Positions 34,403-46,433 of a DNA stretch of 64,000 nucleotides are shown here, piece after piece. Numbering within the stretch: position 1 is the first letter of the stretch; every line of letters starts with the position of its first letter. The notes beneath the pieces were generated by a model. The model worked only from the letters and a program-made list of their open reading frames with translations, was not told the DNA's origin and did not search any database. Source of the DNA: Neoechinorhynchus agilis (Eukaryota > Acanthocephala); NCBI GenBank assembly GCA_051530055.1, contig CM121342.1, forward strand, positions 13,454,001-13,518,000. The letters run 5' to 3'. The position numbers and the translations under genes are program-made.

Positions 34403-35685
34403 TTATCGTTCGGGATCGTTGTCTTCTTCAATTTTTTCATTTGACACGCTGAACATTTCAGAAAGTTTTAAATGACCTTGCCATTCTAATTGATCGCCTC
34501 CATTGGCGTTAGATGACTGACACATCATTTGCCGAAGTTGTTTTTCAGACCCTCTAGTTGTCTGAAAGGAATGGTCAGCCTTTCCCTTTAGACAACAATC
34601 GTCGAGCATTTTTGTTGAGATAGGTCCTTGAACGGTATCTGCATTCTGATGACTATCATAAACCGCCGTCTTCTGTAATTTTATCAACGCTTGAAGCGAT
34701 CCATACGGTTTCTTTGGCACCGGGCACTTGAAATCATCCGTTTTAGTCTCAAACGACCTCTTTGTTCCATTGGTCTTAACTTTAGTAGCATTTTTGTTCG
34801 CAACTTTGTTTTTGGACAATTCCATCATACACTTTTGAAGATTATGAAGTTTGTAGGTGAGCACCGCGATCGGAAGTATGGAAGATGGAAATGTCTCTAC
34901 ATCACATTCCTCGTTGTATTCATAAAGGTAATAGTACTTTGGTAAGTCTTTGCGGTTCCCGGATGGACATGCCAAAGTACCTGATAAATCAACTTGTTAG
35001 CAGCTGGATAGACGTGCATACCATCCGACGGTGCACTTCCGCCGTAAATGTGATGATCGTAGACAGGTTGTGGCTCCATAAACCGCCCCAACTTTCTCGG
35101 CTGAAGTGCAGTCTTTCGCCCGTTGCAAATGACAATTCGGAAAACAATCAGTTCCATAGTTCGGATTGGTTTTATGGACAATTGGAACACAATGGCCGCT
35201 ATGGGATCAGTGAAAAGGTGAACACCACATTCGGGGTTTCCTAGATAATGCGAAAATTTCGATTGATCAACATAATGCAATGAAAGTCCTTTCTTTGCGA
35301 TCACTTTAGCTGCATTGAATGTCGTTGAAACGGCAAAAACTTTATCTCGCCTTACTGGTCCATTTTGAGCTTTTTTGAGAGTTGATGCGTATTGATTGAA
35401 TCTCTGACTTGTTTGAGGGTTTAGAATAGTGCTCATAGACACAAATTCTCCATCGTCAAAATTAAAGACCGTAGATGGTTCGCACTTTTGTTGAATTTCG
35501 GAAACTGCAGACAAATATTCGTTGCTGCCTCGTTTTACCTCTAACAGCATTTGATCATTTGCTCTTTTTAAGCGTGGAATCTTATACGATTTTAACATAG
35601 CCTTCTGCTCGGCAGCATTTGGCGTTTCTGCGTTGCGTTTCGAAGGCGGCGGATTCCCTTCAATCTTCATCAGCGATTTTAACAT
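34403..35685 (-). CDS. TASOR/TEX15-like pseudo-PARP domain protein
   Basis: Two exons: 35685-34981 and 34936-34403, around a 44 bp GT-AG intron in phase 0; about 412 residues. I start at the ATG at 35685 because the longer frame begins with TTG. The middle resembles the DUF3715 / TASOR pseudo-PARP domain: K-G-L-S-L-H-Y, then G-N-P-E-C-G-V-H-L (about residues 160), then L-I-V-F-R-I-V, then after the splice Y-Y-Y-L-Y-E-Y and P-I-A-V-L-T-Y, in the family's order. In vertebrates TASOR is a HUSH-complex scaffold for silencing of retroelements, and TEX15 acts in piRNA-guided silencing. The tail here is short and lysine-rich, so much of the mammalian protein is absent. Assignment is by motif memory. 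Confidence 0.6.
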
Positions 35686-36852
35686 CTCGAAAAAGAAATC
35701 CAGTGGGCATATTCGTGTAAACAAAAAATGTTCGTGTTATTTGCACGTGAATATAGTGAAACCGGCGAATACAATTTCTGCATGGTACAAATCTCATTCT
35801 AGAAAATTATAAGACGCTCTGCTCTCATGTGCGGTTGATCTAAATAAAGACAATCATGCCTTTGGGATAAAGACGTCAAAAGCGTTCATCGGTTTTAACA
35901 TATTTTTAGCAGTCTTTAGCATCAAATCGTCAAAGTTATAATCAACGACTCTGGCGTATGCTTTGGAACCGAGATGGGATCGGTTATCCGATTGAAAGCA
36001 AATTACCAACGCAGCTGAAGCGATTGTTGTAGATCGAACAGCACTCCAAGGAGCGGCAACGAAGTGCAGGAAGGTTCAGAGTAGCCTAAAAAGCGATAAT
36101 TTTCATACTTTTAAAATTACTCGGGGATCTCTTGTGAGTTTAGTCGTACTGAAATTCTAGAATTTAATCAAAGAAGTAATCTAGTCGAAATGATGAGCGA
36201 ATTTAAAATGCTTAGCCTATGAAATCGATCTGATACTTTCCATTTGTTAGCAAAACTAAATTAACGCATTTAAAAGTATACTAAATACTCTTTAATTATA
36301 AGAAAGTTTTCCCAATGGAAAATATTTGAAATCGTTTAAGAAACCTCCGATACTTGCACTTTTTCCCTCTTTTTTCTCACCTCGCCCAAGAAATCTTCGA
36401 AAATTGTCGATTACGGATCGACTTGGTCGTATTTTGACGCAGCCCGAAAAACGTTTCGCCTTTCTTTGCCATTTAAAATGAATAACTACAATGCTATGCC
36501 TGGGCAGCAGTAAATTAGCGTTATATTCCGTTATACATTTTCGACTATAGCCATCTTTCATTTCTTTCGGGGCAATCGATTGACACGTAATTCAATTATT
36601 AGTGGTTTTTCAGCTGGATGATTGCCGCGAAGCGTACTAGATAAGCTACCAAATTTGATGCACTTTGTCCGTCAAACATCACAAATCTTAGAAACATCGA
36701 ACCTTCGTTCTTTTTTATTTCATAAAACGATTTTTTATAAATCCACGCAGATGCAAAACAATCCTCGTACGACGACTCTCTGGAAAACCGAGATCTAGAA
36801 TTCATCACAGTCCATTTTTCAGCTCCTCTAGGAAACGGCCTGAGCGATTTCA
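35686..36852. other. Intergenic with doubtful minus-strand frames
   Basis: Open minus frames at 36292-36561 (ATG start, basic) and 36599-36853 (non-ATG start) resemble nothing I know. They may be exons, but no convincing splice joins them. Nothing else seen. Confidence 0.35.
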
Positions 36853-36995
36853 CGGTACTTAGGTATTATCTCGACCACATCCAATATTCTTTCGGATTGT
36901 TGGAGGGGTTTCAGCACAGCAGAGCTGCACAAAGCTTGCTTCACTCAAACATATAATACAAAGTACCGAGTAGTTGATATAATACCTAGGTACCG
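36853..36995. mobile_element. 143 bp inverted-repeat (MITE-like) element
   Basis: CGGTACTTAGGTATTATCTC at 36853-36872 and its reverse complement at 36976-36995 pair at 18 of 20 positions and flank about 100 bp of non-coding DNA. No target-site duplication is evident. Confidence 0.5.
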
Positions 36996-37009
36996 AATTC
37001 ACATTTACT

Positions 37010-39070
37010 AGCGTACATCGCCCTCCCACCTTTCGTTCTGAGTCCCCTTTACGTTAACTGGAGTCCATGATGGAACTATTAAACTCCGCAAATTCACACC
37101 ATTTCCCAATTGCAGGGGACGTCAATAAACTGTTTGCTCTCTCACTCTTATCCGAAGTGCGCCAATTAATTGACTTTCCAACACGTCTTGATGCTCAACT
37201 CTAGAAAGTATTCATGAATATCGATGCCTACTCATACACCTCTAAACTTCCTCCTCCTGCGAACTCTGACTACTTTCCTGCCATTATCACTCCCTCCACA
37301 TCACCTCAGCATCCAAAATCACCTCGCTTACCAGTCGGAGATAGAGGGGATGATAACATTTACAATTTAATGAAATTGTACAATTTTATAATTCACGCCC
37401 TGCACTCTGACATTCCATAACTTCGACAATACCTTAGAAATTTATCGGATTATCTAACCGGAACCTACTTTCAAAATCAAGCATCTAAGACCCATCTCAA
37501 TAAATATCCAGACTTTCCTCGTTTACAAAAAGCACCATCTCACAAAATACTTGTTACCCGCAAAAACTTCCTTTCCTCCAAAATTCGTTCAGGTGGCAAT
37601 TGAACATAGTGGGCCGTTGAGGACTCTCTCTTGGTCTACGCCACCCGAATCCCTTCCTTAATCTAACCTGCACTGAATTAAAGCAGGTTCTAGATTCCAT
37701 TAATCGGAACCTCCGTCCTGACTCAAATTTAAACCACTGCCATATCTTAGACTTCACAAAAACTACCATTCCCACAACTAACACTTCTGTCAACTCGCCG
37801 ATACTCCCCTTAGTTTCGCCATACGAAGTCTTTCAAAATCTCAAGAAATTACCTCGAAATTCGTCTCCTCAATCCGAAATCTAAAATAGTGCTCTTCGCT
37901 GCATCATCCCCGAACTCATAGACATTCTTACCCTCATTATAAATTACAGCTTTTTATGTGGCATCCACCCCTCATGCCTAAAACTGCTTAAGTGATTCTT
38001 CTTGGAAAAATGGACATACGATTTCCACCGAATCATTCCGTTCGGTATCCTTTCTACCCGCTCTTTCAAAATTCATCGAAAAATGTTTTAAAACTCGCCT
38101 TCTTACACTTAGCGAGAAACTATCGCCCCTACAATTCGACTTCCTGCTCCAATTTTCGACGCTCCTACGTAACCTTGACAATAATCCCTTTCACGTCACC
38201 CGTTTCATTCAACTGGACTTATCGAAAGCATTCGACTCCGTGGACCATTCACTACTCCTCCAGGTCTGTTCTGATTTCGGTTTAATTGCGTGGCAGATCT
38301 ACTGGCTAGCCTTTTTTCACAATCGATAACAATACATTCACTGCCGGTTACCTCTATGATCACCGTATCCCTCACCAAAGGCATTCCTCAAGGTGCCTTA
38401 CTCTCACCACTTCTTTTTAGTATTTTCCTAAACGACTTTAAATCTCTCTCTTCTCACTCTAAACTTTTCTTATATGTCGGCGATCTCACCTCTAACGAAA
38501 TCACACCCATGAAAGATTTCTGCGCCAATCACATATTCCACCTGAATTTCTCTAAATGCTTTGAAATGATCTGTTCATTCTCCCGCAACCGCACATCCTA
38601 TCCCGAGCGTCCAAATGATATTTAACAAGTCATCTCCCTCAGAATTCTGGGTCTCCAATTTAAATCACATCTGAAATAGGACTCGCACATTACACTTTCC
38701 TCAAACACAATTCCCTTTATATTTACCCCCTCAAACGCCTCCTCATTTAGAAATTCCTTCGCCCGACCTCTCCAAATTTTACTTCAGCTTTATTGCACCC
38801 TCCGTCATCCTCGACTATCCTTTCTTTTGCAACCTTTCTCAATCACATATCCGTCGTCTTGAAATGTTTCATAAAAGAGCATCTAAAATTTTGCACAGCT
38901 GATTTTGCCCCTCACCGAATGCCTTGATACTATTTTAATCGATACCACCACAATTTTTAAAACATTTTATTCACCTTTTCACATGAGTACAACACTCGTA
39001 ATCCCAATTCCTTTATAAAAATTTTGAATCACGAAGCCGGGTATATTAGCTAGTAATTCATATAAATGCT
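37010..39070 (+). mobile_element. LINE copy 2 (EN-RT-3' end), decayed
   Basis: Longest plus-strand copy of the LINE family. Endonuclease end at about 37070-37270 (H-H-F-P-I-A-G-D, then P-A-N-S-D). RT runs from about 38010 (F-H-R-I-I-P-type block) through D-L-S-K-A-F-D-S-V-D-H (about 38220) and G-I-P-Q-G-A-L-L-S-P (about 38380). The catalytic motif at about 38475 reads L-Y-V-G-D instead of Y-A-D-D. The C-terminal region extends to about 38950 and the tail to 39070. Several frameshifts. The 3' end lacks the hairpin seen in other copies. Confidence 0.85.
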
Positions 39071-39429
39071 TTTAAAGTTTTAGAAATAAATAACTATGAT
39101 TTGTGAATAGCAATCAAAGACGCTTACACAGACTGGACAAGAGATTAGGACTAGAAATAGTTAATTGCTTCTAATTAGTCAATATTTTCGGAGCAGGTCC
39201 TGAAGAGATTGTTCTGATCATATTCTCCGGATAAAACCTATTTTATTGATATATTTCACGAGAAAAATTTTACCACCATTCCATCACAATCATCCCGAAC
39301 GGTTTTCTCTCGATGATTAGAGCTAATGTTAAAATTTCCAAAAGGTATACAATAGTTTATAATCTTTTTTGACATGCATTAATTTTTATTTGTAAATACC
39401 AAAAATCATTATATTGAACGCCAGAAATA
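39071..39429. other. Intergenic
   Basis: AT-rich spacer between the LINE end and the 3' end of the secreted-protein gene. Nothing recognised. Confidence 0.4.
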
Positions 39430-40050
39430 TCACCGGTTCAATTTTTGCAAGCCTGAGCAGTATTGTGCATTCCGTCCACCGCTAATAATTGTTTCTTTGG
39501 TGTCTACATCCTTTTTAATGTTTTCCAAGATGCGCATCGCATATTGGAATTTAAAAAATTCATTCCTGTACTCAGCTGATGTTTTCTTAAGGATTCTTAT
39601 GACTTCGTAAATTGGGAAATTATTGTTTATTTTTAGAATCGAGCAAGGCGTGGTCACATCTCTTGTGTATATAACATTTTTAAGGTAGCCTTTTTGGCAT
39701 GGATTTCCATTTAAGGAGAAAAATGGAATCCCGTGCTTTATAATAAACATAATCGCATACGAAATCTACATTTGCATGCCCAATCATAAAAAAGTCACGC
39801 TGCGCTTTCATGTGAGAGTGAATTCGAAGTTTCCTTCCGCATCTGTCTTTGCTATCGATCACAATTTTCAAAGAGATGATTATTGTGATTATTAGCGTAC
39901 GTTTAGACTTTCGTTCGTTAGACTTTCTCGAAGAACATCGAATCTAATCACTGCTTCGTCTGGTTGCTCAATATAACTCGGTTCTTCTAAGTTTATTGCA
40001 GCAAATGATTGAACGATGAAAAATAATGCGCACAGCTTGGATGAATGCAT
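39430..40050 (-). CDS. Predicted secreted protein of unknown function
   Basis: Three-exon model: 40050-39909, 39846-39770 and 39735-39430 (introns 62 and 34 bp). Phases agree; 174 residues. The N-terminus is a good signal peptide (M-H-S-S-K-L-C-A-L-F-F-I-V, cleaved near residue 18). The mature part starts acidic, then becomes basic with a few cysteines (R-C-G-R-K, N-P-C-Q-K-G, T-T-P-C, Q-Y-C-S-G). It fits an extracellular or excretory-secretory protein. I recognise no family. The splice sites are inferred from frame continuity only. Confidence 0.5.
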
Positions 40051-40688
40051 TTTATCTTTTTAGGGTGTACTTTGGAAAATACGTGAAACTCGTTTCAAAC
40101 CTCAAACTGAAAGTCTTTTTATACTACAGCAATTCTGTCACATAAGAGATGTCCTAGCGGATTTTTTGATTTTTGAGACAAGCACTCATTTTCCCATCTC
40201 TCGGCTTGAAATTTCGAGGCAAGCGTGCATTCATGCATGGAGGATCGATCACCTTGAGAAAATCCAAGTGAGTGTAAAAGCATTACACTTCTCGTTTTCT
40301 CATAAAATTTGACGCCTTTGATCGCGTGGATGCCTGTTCAAATGCAAGAACGGTAAACTTCAATCTGGAATGTCAGGGTTTCGGTCCACAAAGAATATTT
40401 GGTGAGGACTATGAATCTCAGTTGCAGCAATTGATGCACCTTCTCATCCTCGAATAAAAAAGTGAATATTTCTTCCTGGGTGGGGTTTAAGGTGGTGGTT
40501 ACTCTCCGATATGTGCTCCAGACTCGTATTTAGAACTGCATAATGTTGTTCGCGCATGAGAAGGAGGAGGGCACGCAGGCTTAATTTTCGGAAGCGAGTG
40601 CGCTTGGATTCGTAACTTGTGTTTACCAAGACATTGATAATGGGTCTGTGTGACAGTAGATCCTAAAAAGGAGGAATAGAATTGGTTC
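40051..40688. promoter_or_regulatory. Divergent promoter region
   Basis: 640 bp between the minus-strand secreted gene and the plus-strand chondroitin synthase. It should hold both promoters. No motif stands out. Confidence 0.4.
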
Positions 40689-43293
40689 ATGATCAGACGT
40701 GGTAGTAACTGTTATTTATCACGCCAATCATTTCTTATTTTGCTAACATGTACAATCCTTGGCGTTCAATTCAAATTACTTAGGTCAACTAGAAGCGATT
40801 CGTTTCGAAGGGGAACGAAAGCAGGCAAGCAGTTGGTTTTAATAGCGGTTATGACCAGCAAGCAGTTTTTGACTACTCGTATACCATTGATAATGGACAC
40901 GTGGTTCAAGCATGTACCCGGTAGCACTATTTTTTTCTCAAGTGAAACTAGCAAAGCTTCATCGAATATCCCCCTAGTGGCCTTAAAGGGAGTCACGGAT
41001 GTATATCCGCCGCAAAAGAAGAGCTTTCTTATGCTCAAGTACATGTATGACAATTATATTGACAGCTTCGAATGGTTCATGCGAGTAGGTCGTCTGTGTT
41101 CAACGTAGTATTTAAATAGGGAGTCGTTTTATATGACACATTATAGTGCAATTATCTTATGAGAAATCTAGAGTTTTAGACTGGAATTCGTTCGCTAGGT
41201 TGATCGGAAATCGGACGATGTTACCACAGAACATTTTATGGCACTTTTGACACAAAATTATAGTTCCTTCCTATATACAGTACATATAATTTTACAAATA
41301 GCTGATAACGATTAATCCTCAGAAATTTTCCTTGTTCGAGTGCTCGTCAAATTCCTAGGGAAAGTTTCAAACTCTTGTTATAACAGTTTTACTTTCCGTT
41401 GAAATGTTGATCACCGGTGGCATAGATGATGATATCTATATAAAGAACGATCAATTGGAGAATTTCTTAAGATCGATTGACAACAAAAAAGCGTACTATA
41501 TAGGTCAACCAGGAACCGGCATTAAGGGGGAGGTCGGAAGGATCGGTTTGGGACGAAACGAAAACTTCTGTATGGGTGGTCCGGGGATAATTATGAGTAG
41601 AGAAACTCTAAGAAAGATAGCTCCGTATATTCACCTGTGTTTGAATGATTTAAGGAGCCACCATGAAGATGTCGAGGTAGGTCGGTGCATAAGAAGGTTT
41701 GCTAACGTATCCTGTACTTGGAACTATGAGATGTTGCACATATTGTACAACCATCCAAGTGGAACAAAGGGATACAATGGATTTCTCCGTACGAGAGATA
41801 TTCTTCACAGTATGAGTTTGCATCCTGCAAAAACAAAAGATACTTTTTACCGATTGCATAATTTTGTAATTGACGAGATGGCGTTTTCGTTAAGATGCGA
41901 AAAAGACTTTTGGCTGAATCTTAAAATAGTGTATCAACTCGGGTGTTCCCGATAAGACAAATTTTCATTACTTAGGAATACAGTATTTGGATATCTTAGA
42001 CATCTTAAAGTTTCTTTTCGTTGCTTTTGCTGATCCACTAAATTGCATTTTATTCGACCAGTAAGCCAAACTGAATTCTATATTGGTGATGGCCAGCTTC
42101 TACCGAAAGCACATAAATCAAATAGCTCTCCAAGATGGACAACATTTTCTGCTGGAAGTCAATACAGTTTACAATCACCTGAGCAGCCTGTACGAAGGAC
42201 ATTACAAAGTTATCAATTGTCGTTTGAAGCTCTGAGCAATGACTTTATGTATCGTATAAACAAGCGAGAACGCGAGCTCGGTCGAACTGTAAAGTTCAAT
42301 AAATTTCTAAAGGCCCATAATCGATATTTCTGTTCGGTTGGTTTTATAACTATAATGGACTTGCAGATAGTAGTTGGACGATACCGTGGATCGAAAAGTA
42401 CTAAAGTGATGAATAAGAGATTAAATGTACTCGTGCCGGTTTCCAACGTTTCCTTTATAGCGGCAAGTGCGATGCCTGTGGCGAAAATTAATTTCATCGT
42501 GCCAGCACAAGGAAGGCAAGAGAATCTCATGAGGCTTATGGATAATTTTATGAGGATTATGCGCAAAGATCAAGCAAGTCTGACAATTGTTGCGCCGTCC
42601 GCTGAGCATTACAACAGCCAAATCCACGGTCACCTAATCAAGGCAAAACGGAATGGTTTTGATATTCGAGTAATCAGAACAGGATTTCCGTTTAATCGTG
42701 GTAAATATCGATCCATAGGAGCACAATCGTTCACTTCTGATCAGCTGCTATTCTTTATAGATCTTGATATGGTGTTTGACGCTCGTTTGTTATTGAAAAT
42801 TCGCTTGAGTACAATTAGAAATAGGCAGGCTTATGTGCCGATTGTTTACAGTGAGTACGATCCCGATACTTGGTCCAATTGGATCAACACGACTGATCAA
42901 TTTGAGATTGCTGAGGATAGGGGATATTGGCGCGTATATGGATTTGGGATGCTGGGTATTTATAAGGCCGATTTGGATCGAATTGGAGGCTGGGAAATGA
43001 ATATTAGTGGATGGGGGAAGGAAGACGTGATTATATATGAGAAGATCATCTCTAACGGTATTGACGTCTTTCGACCGATTGAACCAAGCTTGATTCATGT
43101 GTTCCATGGAAAGGACTGTCCTTCAAGTCTACCTAAAGATCAGCTCAAAATGTGTCGTGGAACTCAATTGCTTGCATCCCGGTCCGAAGCCAGTTTGTTA
43201 GGAGCCAGCTTGAAGAATTTTGAAACGTACGGGAAAATCAGATACGGAATCGGAAATAATAACATTTTTTGCGTAAAAAATAAATTCATGTGA
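40689..43293 (+). CDS. CHSY: Chondroitin sulfate synthase (GT31 + GT7)
   Basis: Golgi type II enzyme that polymerises chondroitin by alternating GlcA and GalNAc transfer. Exon 1 is 40689-41088, exon 2 from 41426 to about 41940, exon 3 from about 42069 to 43293. The first intron (337 bp) is placed exactly because it restores E-W-F-M-R-V-D-D-D-I-Y-I-K, the donor-binding D-D-D of the first domain. The second junction is approximate. Seen: a membrane anchor at residues 12-28; E-N-F-C-M-G-G-P-G and H-E-D-V-E-V-G-R-C in domain 1; F-F-I-D-L-D-M-V-F, G-W-G-K-E-D-V and H-V-F-H-G-K-D-C in domain 2. The order and length (about 730 residues) match CHSY1 and worm sqv-5. Confidence 0.88.
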
Positions 43294-43844
43294 AATTTGA
43301 GTGATTTGCTTAAAGATAGTTGCAAAAATATTGAACATGAACAATTTGCCTGAAAAAAAATCGCTTAAGGTGTTTAATAACGGTCTTGAAAGATGCAACG
43401 ATTAAAGAATATTTAATATCTTCTTTCGCTTAGCCAGATAATTGAAGATGAGACTGTCTGCGATGGATAAAGGCCTTAGTCGTCGCATCCATGCTATACT
43501 GCCATCAAATGGGCGAATGATCTCAATACTGCTTCTTATAACAAGGATGTCCAATTATAAGCGACTCAAGAGAGCGCAAGACTTAAGCCCCGAATAGGAA
43601 CCCGGGAACAACGCCACCATGTCACTATTGAAGGGATGAATCGAACGGAACTCTCAGGTTCATGCACTTCCCAGCCCGGTTGAGACATTTCAGAAGCCAG
43701 AGGACGGAATCGTCTTAGAACATTCTCCCACTCTTCCATCCCATCTGAAACTATGTCCGTCCAGACAACTAATTCGTGCTCACCAAACTCATATGGTTCA
43801 ACAAGAGGCGAAACAATACCGGATACTTAACTATTTATGTTACT
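43294..43844. other. Intergenic
   Basis: 3' flank of chondroitin synthase. No gene seen. Confidence 0.4.
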
Positions 43845-44110
43845 GAACGCATTTTATTAAGATAAAGTAAAGGATCCGTATACTTGTGGCTCCTCGCGAA
43901 CACACGACCATAAACGTTTTGTAGGTCCTTTGAAAGATGTAAATTTTGAAGTGTATTGCGGGTCAGATGGAGCGGGAACTTGCGTACTGGGTTTTGCATC
44001 TTTCCTCAGGTTGGCAGTATTGAAAAAGGAGCGGAGGTATAGGGAGGTGCGAGGTTGAGGGAGAATGAAATGGCGTTCCACTCATCCGCAAGAGCCTCAG
44101 AGTATCCTTC
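43845..44110 (-). mobile_element. LINE 3' tail, minus strand
   Basis: On the minus strand, a frame reads F-I-L-P-Q-P-R-T-S-L-Y-L-R-S-F-F, as in LINE copy 4 near 57640. It ends with the family hairpin region and AATAAAATGCGTTC. It is a short 5'-truncated insertion. Confidence 0.75.
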
Positions 44111-44487
44111 CTGGTCAACAATAAAGGTGGCCATATGAGTTCGATAAAACACGCTCACATCTTCGCCTGTTAGACTCCTTTGAAACCCATCCAGACGAGC
44201 AGAACTCTCTGAGTTACTTGCTCTTCATGGATAAAAGGGCCCATGGAAGTGCGGTAAGCCCTCATTCAGCCTTCTCCACCAACTGGCAGTCACTGGAGAG
44301 ATTCTTTAATTCTTTAGCCAAATATTGTTTTCGAAGATGTAGGGCTAAGCTCGCAGCATTGGAGGATTGTCTCCTTTTGAATAACAGAGACCCATCATTT
44401 TAAGAAAAGACAAAAAAGAGAAGTGCGAATACTTTGCCTATTTCAATTGATCAATCATCGAAAATGGTATTTGTTTAATGGAAACTT

Positions 44488-45211
44488 TCACACGTTCTTC
44501 GAAATCACCAATAAACGATCTCGAACATGCGGATTTAGCCAATCGAGACTCACATTTTCTACGTAGTCATCGAAATCAACAATATTGTTCAAAAGAACGC
44601 AATCTCGGCTTGCTGCCATTTGGGCTGCAATCCTACACGTCGTTTCTGTATTTTTCACTCTTAAACTTCCTTCTCGTAAACCTTCTTTGTCGTGTATTTG
44701 ACAGTGGATCGCCGCCACAAGAAATGGTTTTTCGGCTAGTTTTTCATTGTCCACCTACGAAATTTAAAGAAAAGCGGACAGGATCAAATAATACCTGAAG
44801 ATTATAGACTGATTGAGTATCGTCCATCGCAAGTAATTTGCCTACTAATTCTTCAATGTGAACTGGCACCTTGTGGTCTTTGGCCACAGCATTAGCGAAA
44901 TAGACTCCAGCAAGTTTCAAGTTCCTTTCATTGGCGATTGATACACCGGCACAGCAAGCCACCTCGACCATCGGACTTCGTGTAGAAAACGGACAATGGA
45001 ACAAAGGAAGAACATCATCAACTTGGGTGTTATCCTTATTCAATAAAGTGAATCCACAAACTCCGCATTCAGTATGTTCGGCCAAATGAAGAGCTATTTT
45101 ACAAATCGAAAGTGGTGACAGACACAATTCGCTCAAATTTGAAGACATTAACTCCAAAAACTGGGATAAAATTCCGCACCGCACAATATCTTCTTTCGCG
45201 GCTAAACTCAT
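44488..45211 (-). CDS. EMC8: ER membrane protein complex subunit 8/9
   Basis: Two exons: 45211-44795 and 44754-44488, around a 40 bp GT-AG intron in phase 0; 227 residues, near the usual 210. It belongs to the MPN-like EMC8/EMC9 (UPF0172) family, a cytosolic subunit of the complex that inserts tail-anchored and multipass proteins into the ER. Motifs: A-L-H-L-A-E-H (residues 40), G-F-T-L-L, D-V-L-P-L-F-H, M-V-E-V-A, A-G-V-Y-F-A-N-A, and a C-terminal V-D-F-D-D-Y ... D-W-L-N. The MPN catalytic metal motif is absent, as in the family. The first 20 residues are a variable extension. It is divergent with the SNase-like gene, 740 bp away. Confidence 0.85.
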
Positions 45212-45953
45212 TTCGTAACTTTTTTACATATCCCAGGAACTCCTAAAATTGTAAGACGATATATTAAATTAAAATTATTTTTCTTTATTTGGTCTTCACC
45301 AAAATACTTCGTGAAATGTTTCTCATTAAAGATTTCAATCTAAGATATCTGTCGAATATTAGCTTCAAGCTTATTCGTTTCTATAATGCAGTCTACTTAA
45401 GCTTAAAAAGGATTCAACATTGATGAAATCATTGGCCATAAAGTAAGCTGTAGTATTCGATTTTCTTAATTTAATTTTCAACCTTAGTATTAAATTAGTA
45501 CTTTTTGGATGAGTCGATAGATTTCAAGTTCTTCCATTTAAGATTTAACGTTTTTAAATTAAACTTAAATTTTTTACCCTTTCCTTTTAGGGCGAGAAAC
45601 TGGCTACTGTTTTTTCTTTTGTGGCTACGGTTTCTGCGTCCTCACTGAGCAATCAAAGGATTATTGATTTCCGTGAGCGATAAACAGAAAATCAATATTT
45701 AAATGTATGTTATCGGCGTTAGATTTCAGGAACTCTTTTGATGCGTTTTAATTATTGGGTTAAAAACGCTATTTCTTTTCGCCTGTTTTCAACTTTCCAT
45801 GGTTTTTAATTTGTCTATATTCGGGGAACGTGCAAAATTATCCATTTACGATCATCAATTTGTCTTAGCAAAGCAATCTCGCTCTTTCGTCAACATAAGA
45901 GACAAAACGTTGCTGTGAAAATACTACCACAACAGTTTTCTTTGTCACAGCCA
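45212..45953. promoter_or_regulatory. Divergent promoter region, EMC8/9 and SNase-like gene
   Basis: AT-rich, with long T and A runs. No coding sequence seen. Confidence 0.4.
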
Positions 45954-46433
45954 ATGGAAATTATCCTTTCGGTATTTATACTAGGCAGCGCTCTTTGCCG
46001 TACGGTGGACCGTTACGGAACGGTTCGGCGAGTGGTGGACGGAGATACATTTTATATGCACGACGGAAACAAAGTTCGTATAGAGTGCATCGACGCTCCG
46101 GAATTGAAACAAGGTTACGGAAAGGAATCGGCCCTAGCTCTTCGGAACCTTTTGAAGCCTGGAACACCTATTGTGGTCGCTAATCCTTCACATGACCTAT
46201 ATAAAAGGATTCTCGGAAAGGTTATTGACACTCGAACCGGACGGGATATTGGTTTAACTATGGTTCAGAACGGTTTCGCGCAAGTTTATCGCAACAAGTA
46301 TCGAAAAAAGTGCGGAAATCAATATATTCTAGGACAATCTAAAGCGCAAATACGGAGACTTGGAATGTGGGCTTCTAGTGATGTGATCGATCCTTACATA
46401 TTTAGGAAGCAGAATTCGCGTAACATATATTAG
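45954..46433 (+). CDS. Secreted thermonuclease-like (SNase) protein
   Basis: 159 residues from the ATG at 45954 (the longer frame starts with GTG). A hydrophobic signal peptide (I-I-L-S-V-F-I-L-G-S-A-L-C) precedes one SNase/TNase OB-fold domain. All catalytic-type residues of staphylococcal nuclease have counterparts: V-V-D-G-D-T, V-R-I-E-C-I-D-A-P-E and Y-K-R-I-L-G-K-V, followed by N-G-F-A-Q-V-Y. Such enzymes cut DNA and RNA with calcium. A lone secreted SNase domain, without an intron, is bacterial in style. Transfer from bacteria is possible but not shown, since short host genes here can also be intronless. Confidence 0.85.
   Translation: MEIILSVFILGSALCRTVDRYGTVRRVVDGDTFYMHDGNKVRIECIDAPELKQGYGKESALALRNLLKPGTPIVVANPSHDLYKRILGKVIDTRTGRDIGLTMVQNGFAQVYRNKYRKKCGNQYILGQSKAQIRRLGMWASSDVIDPYIFRKQNSRNIY

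Noticed and set aside
44218-44403. Open frame ending in a stretch like part of EMC8/9 (A-A-L-E-D-C-L-L-L-N-N)
   Set aside because: It lies on the other strand, with no other similarity. Probably chance.
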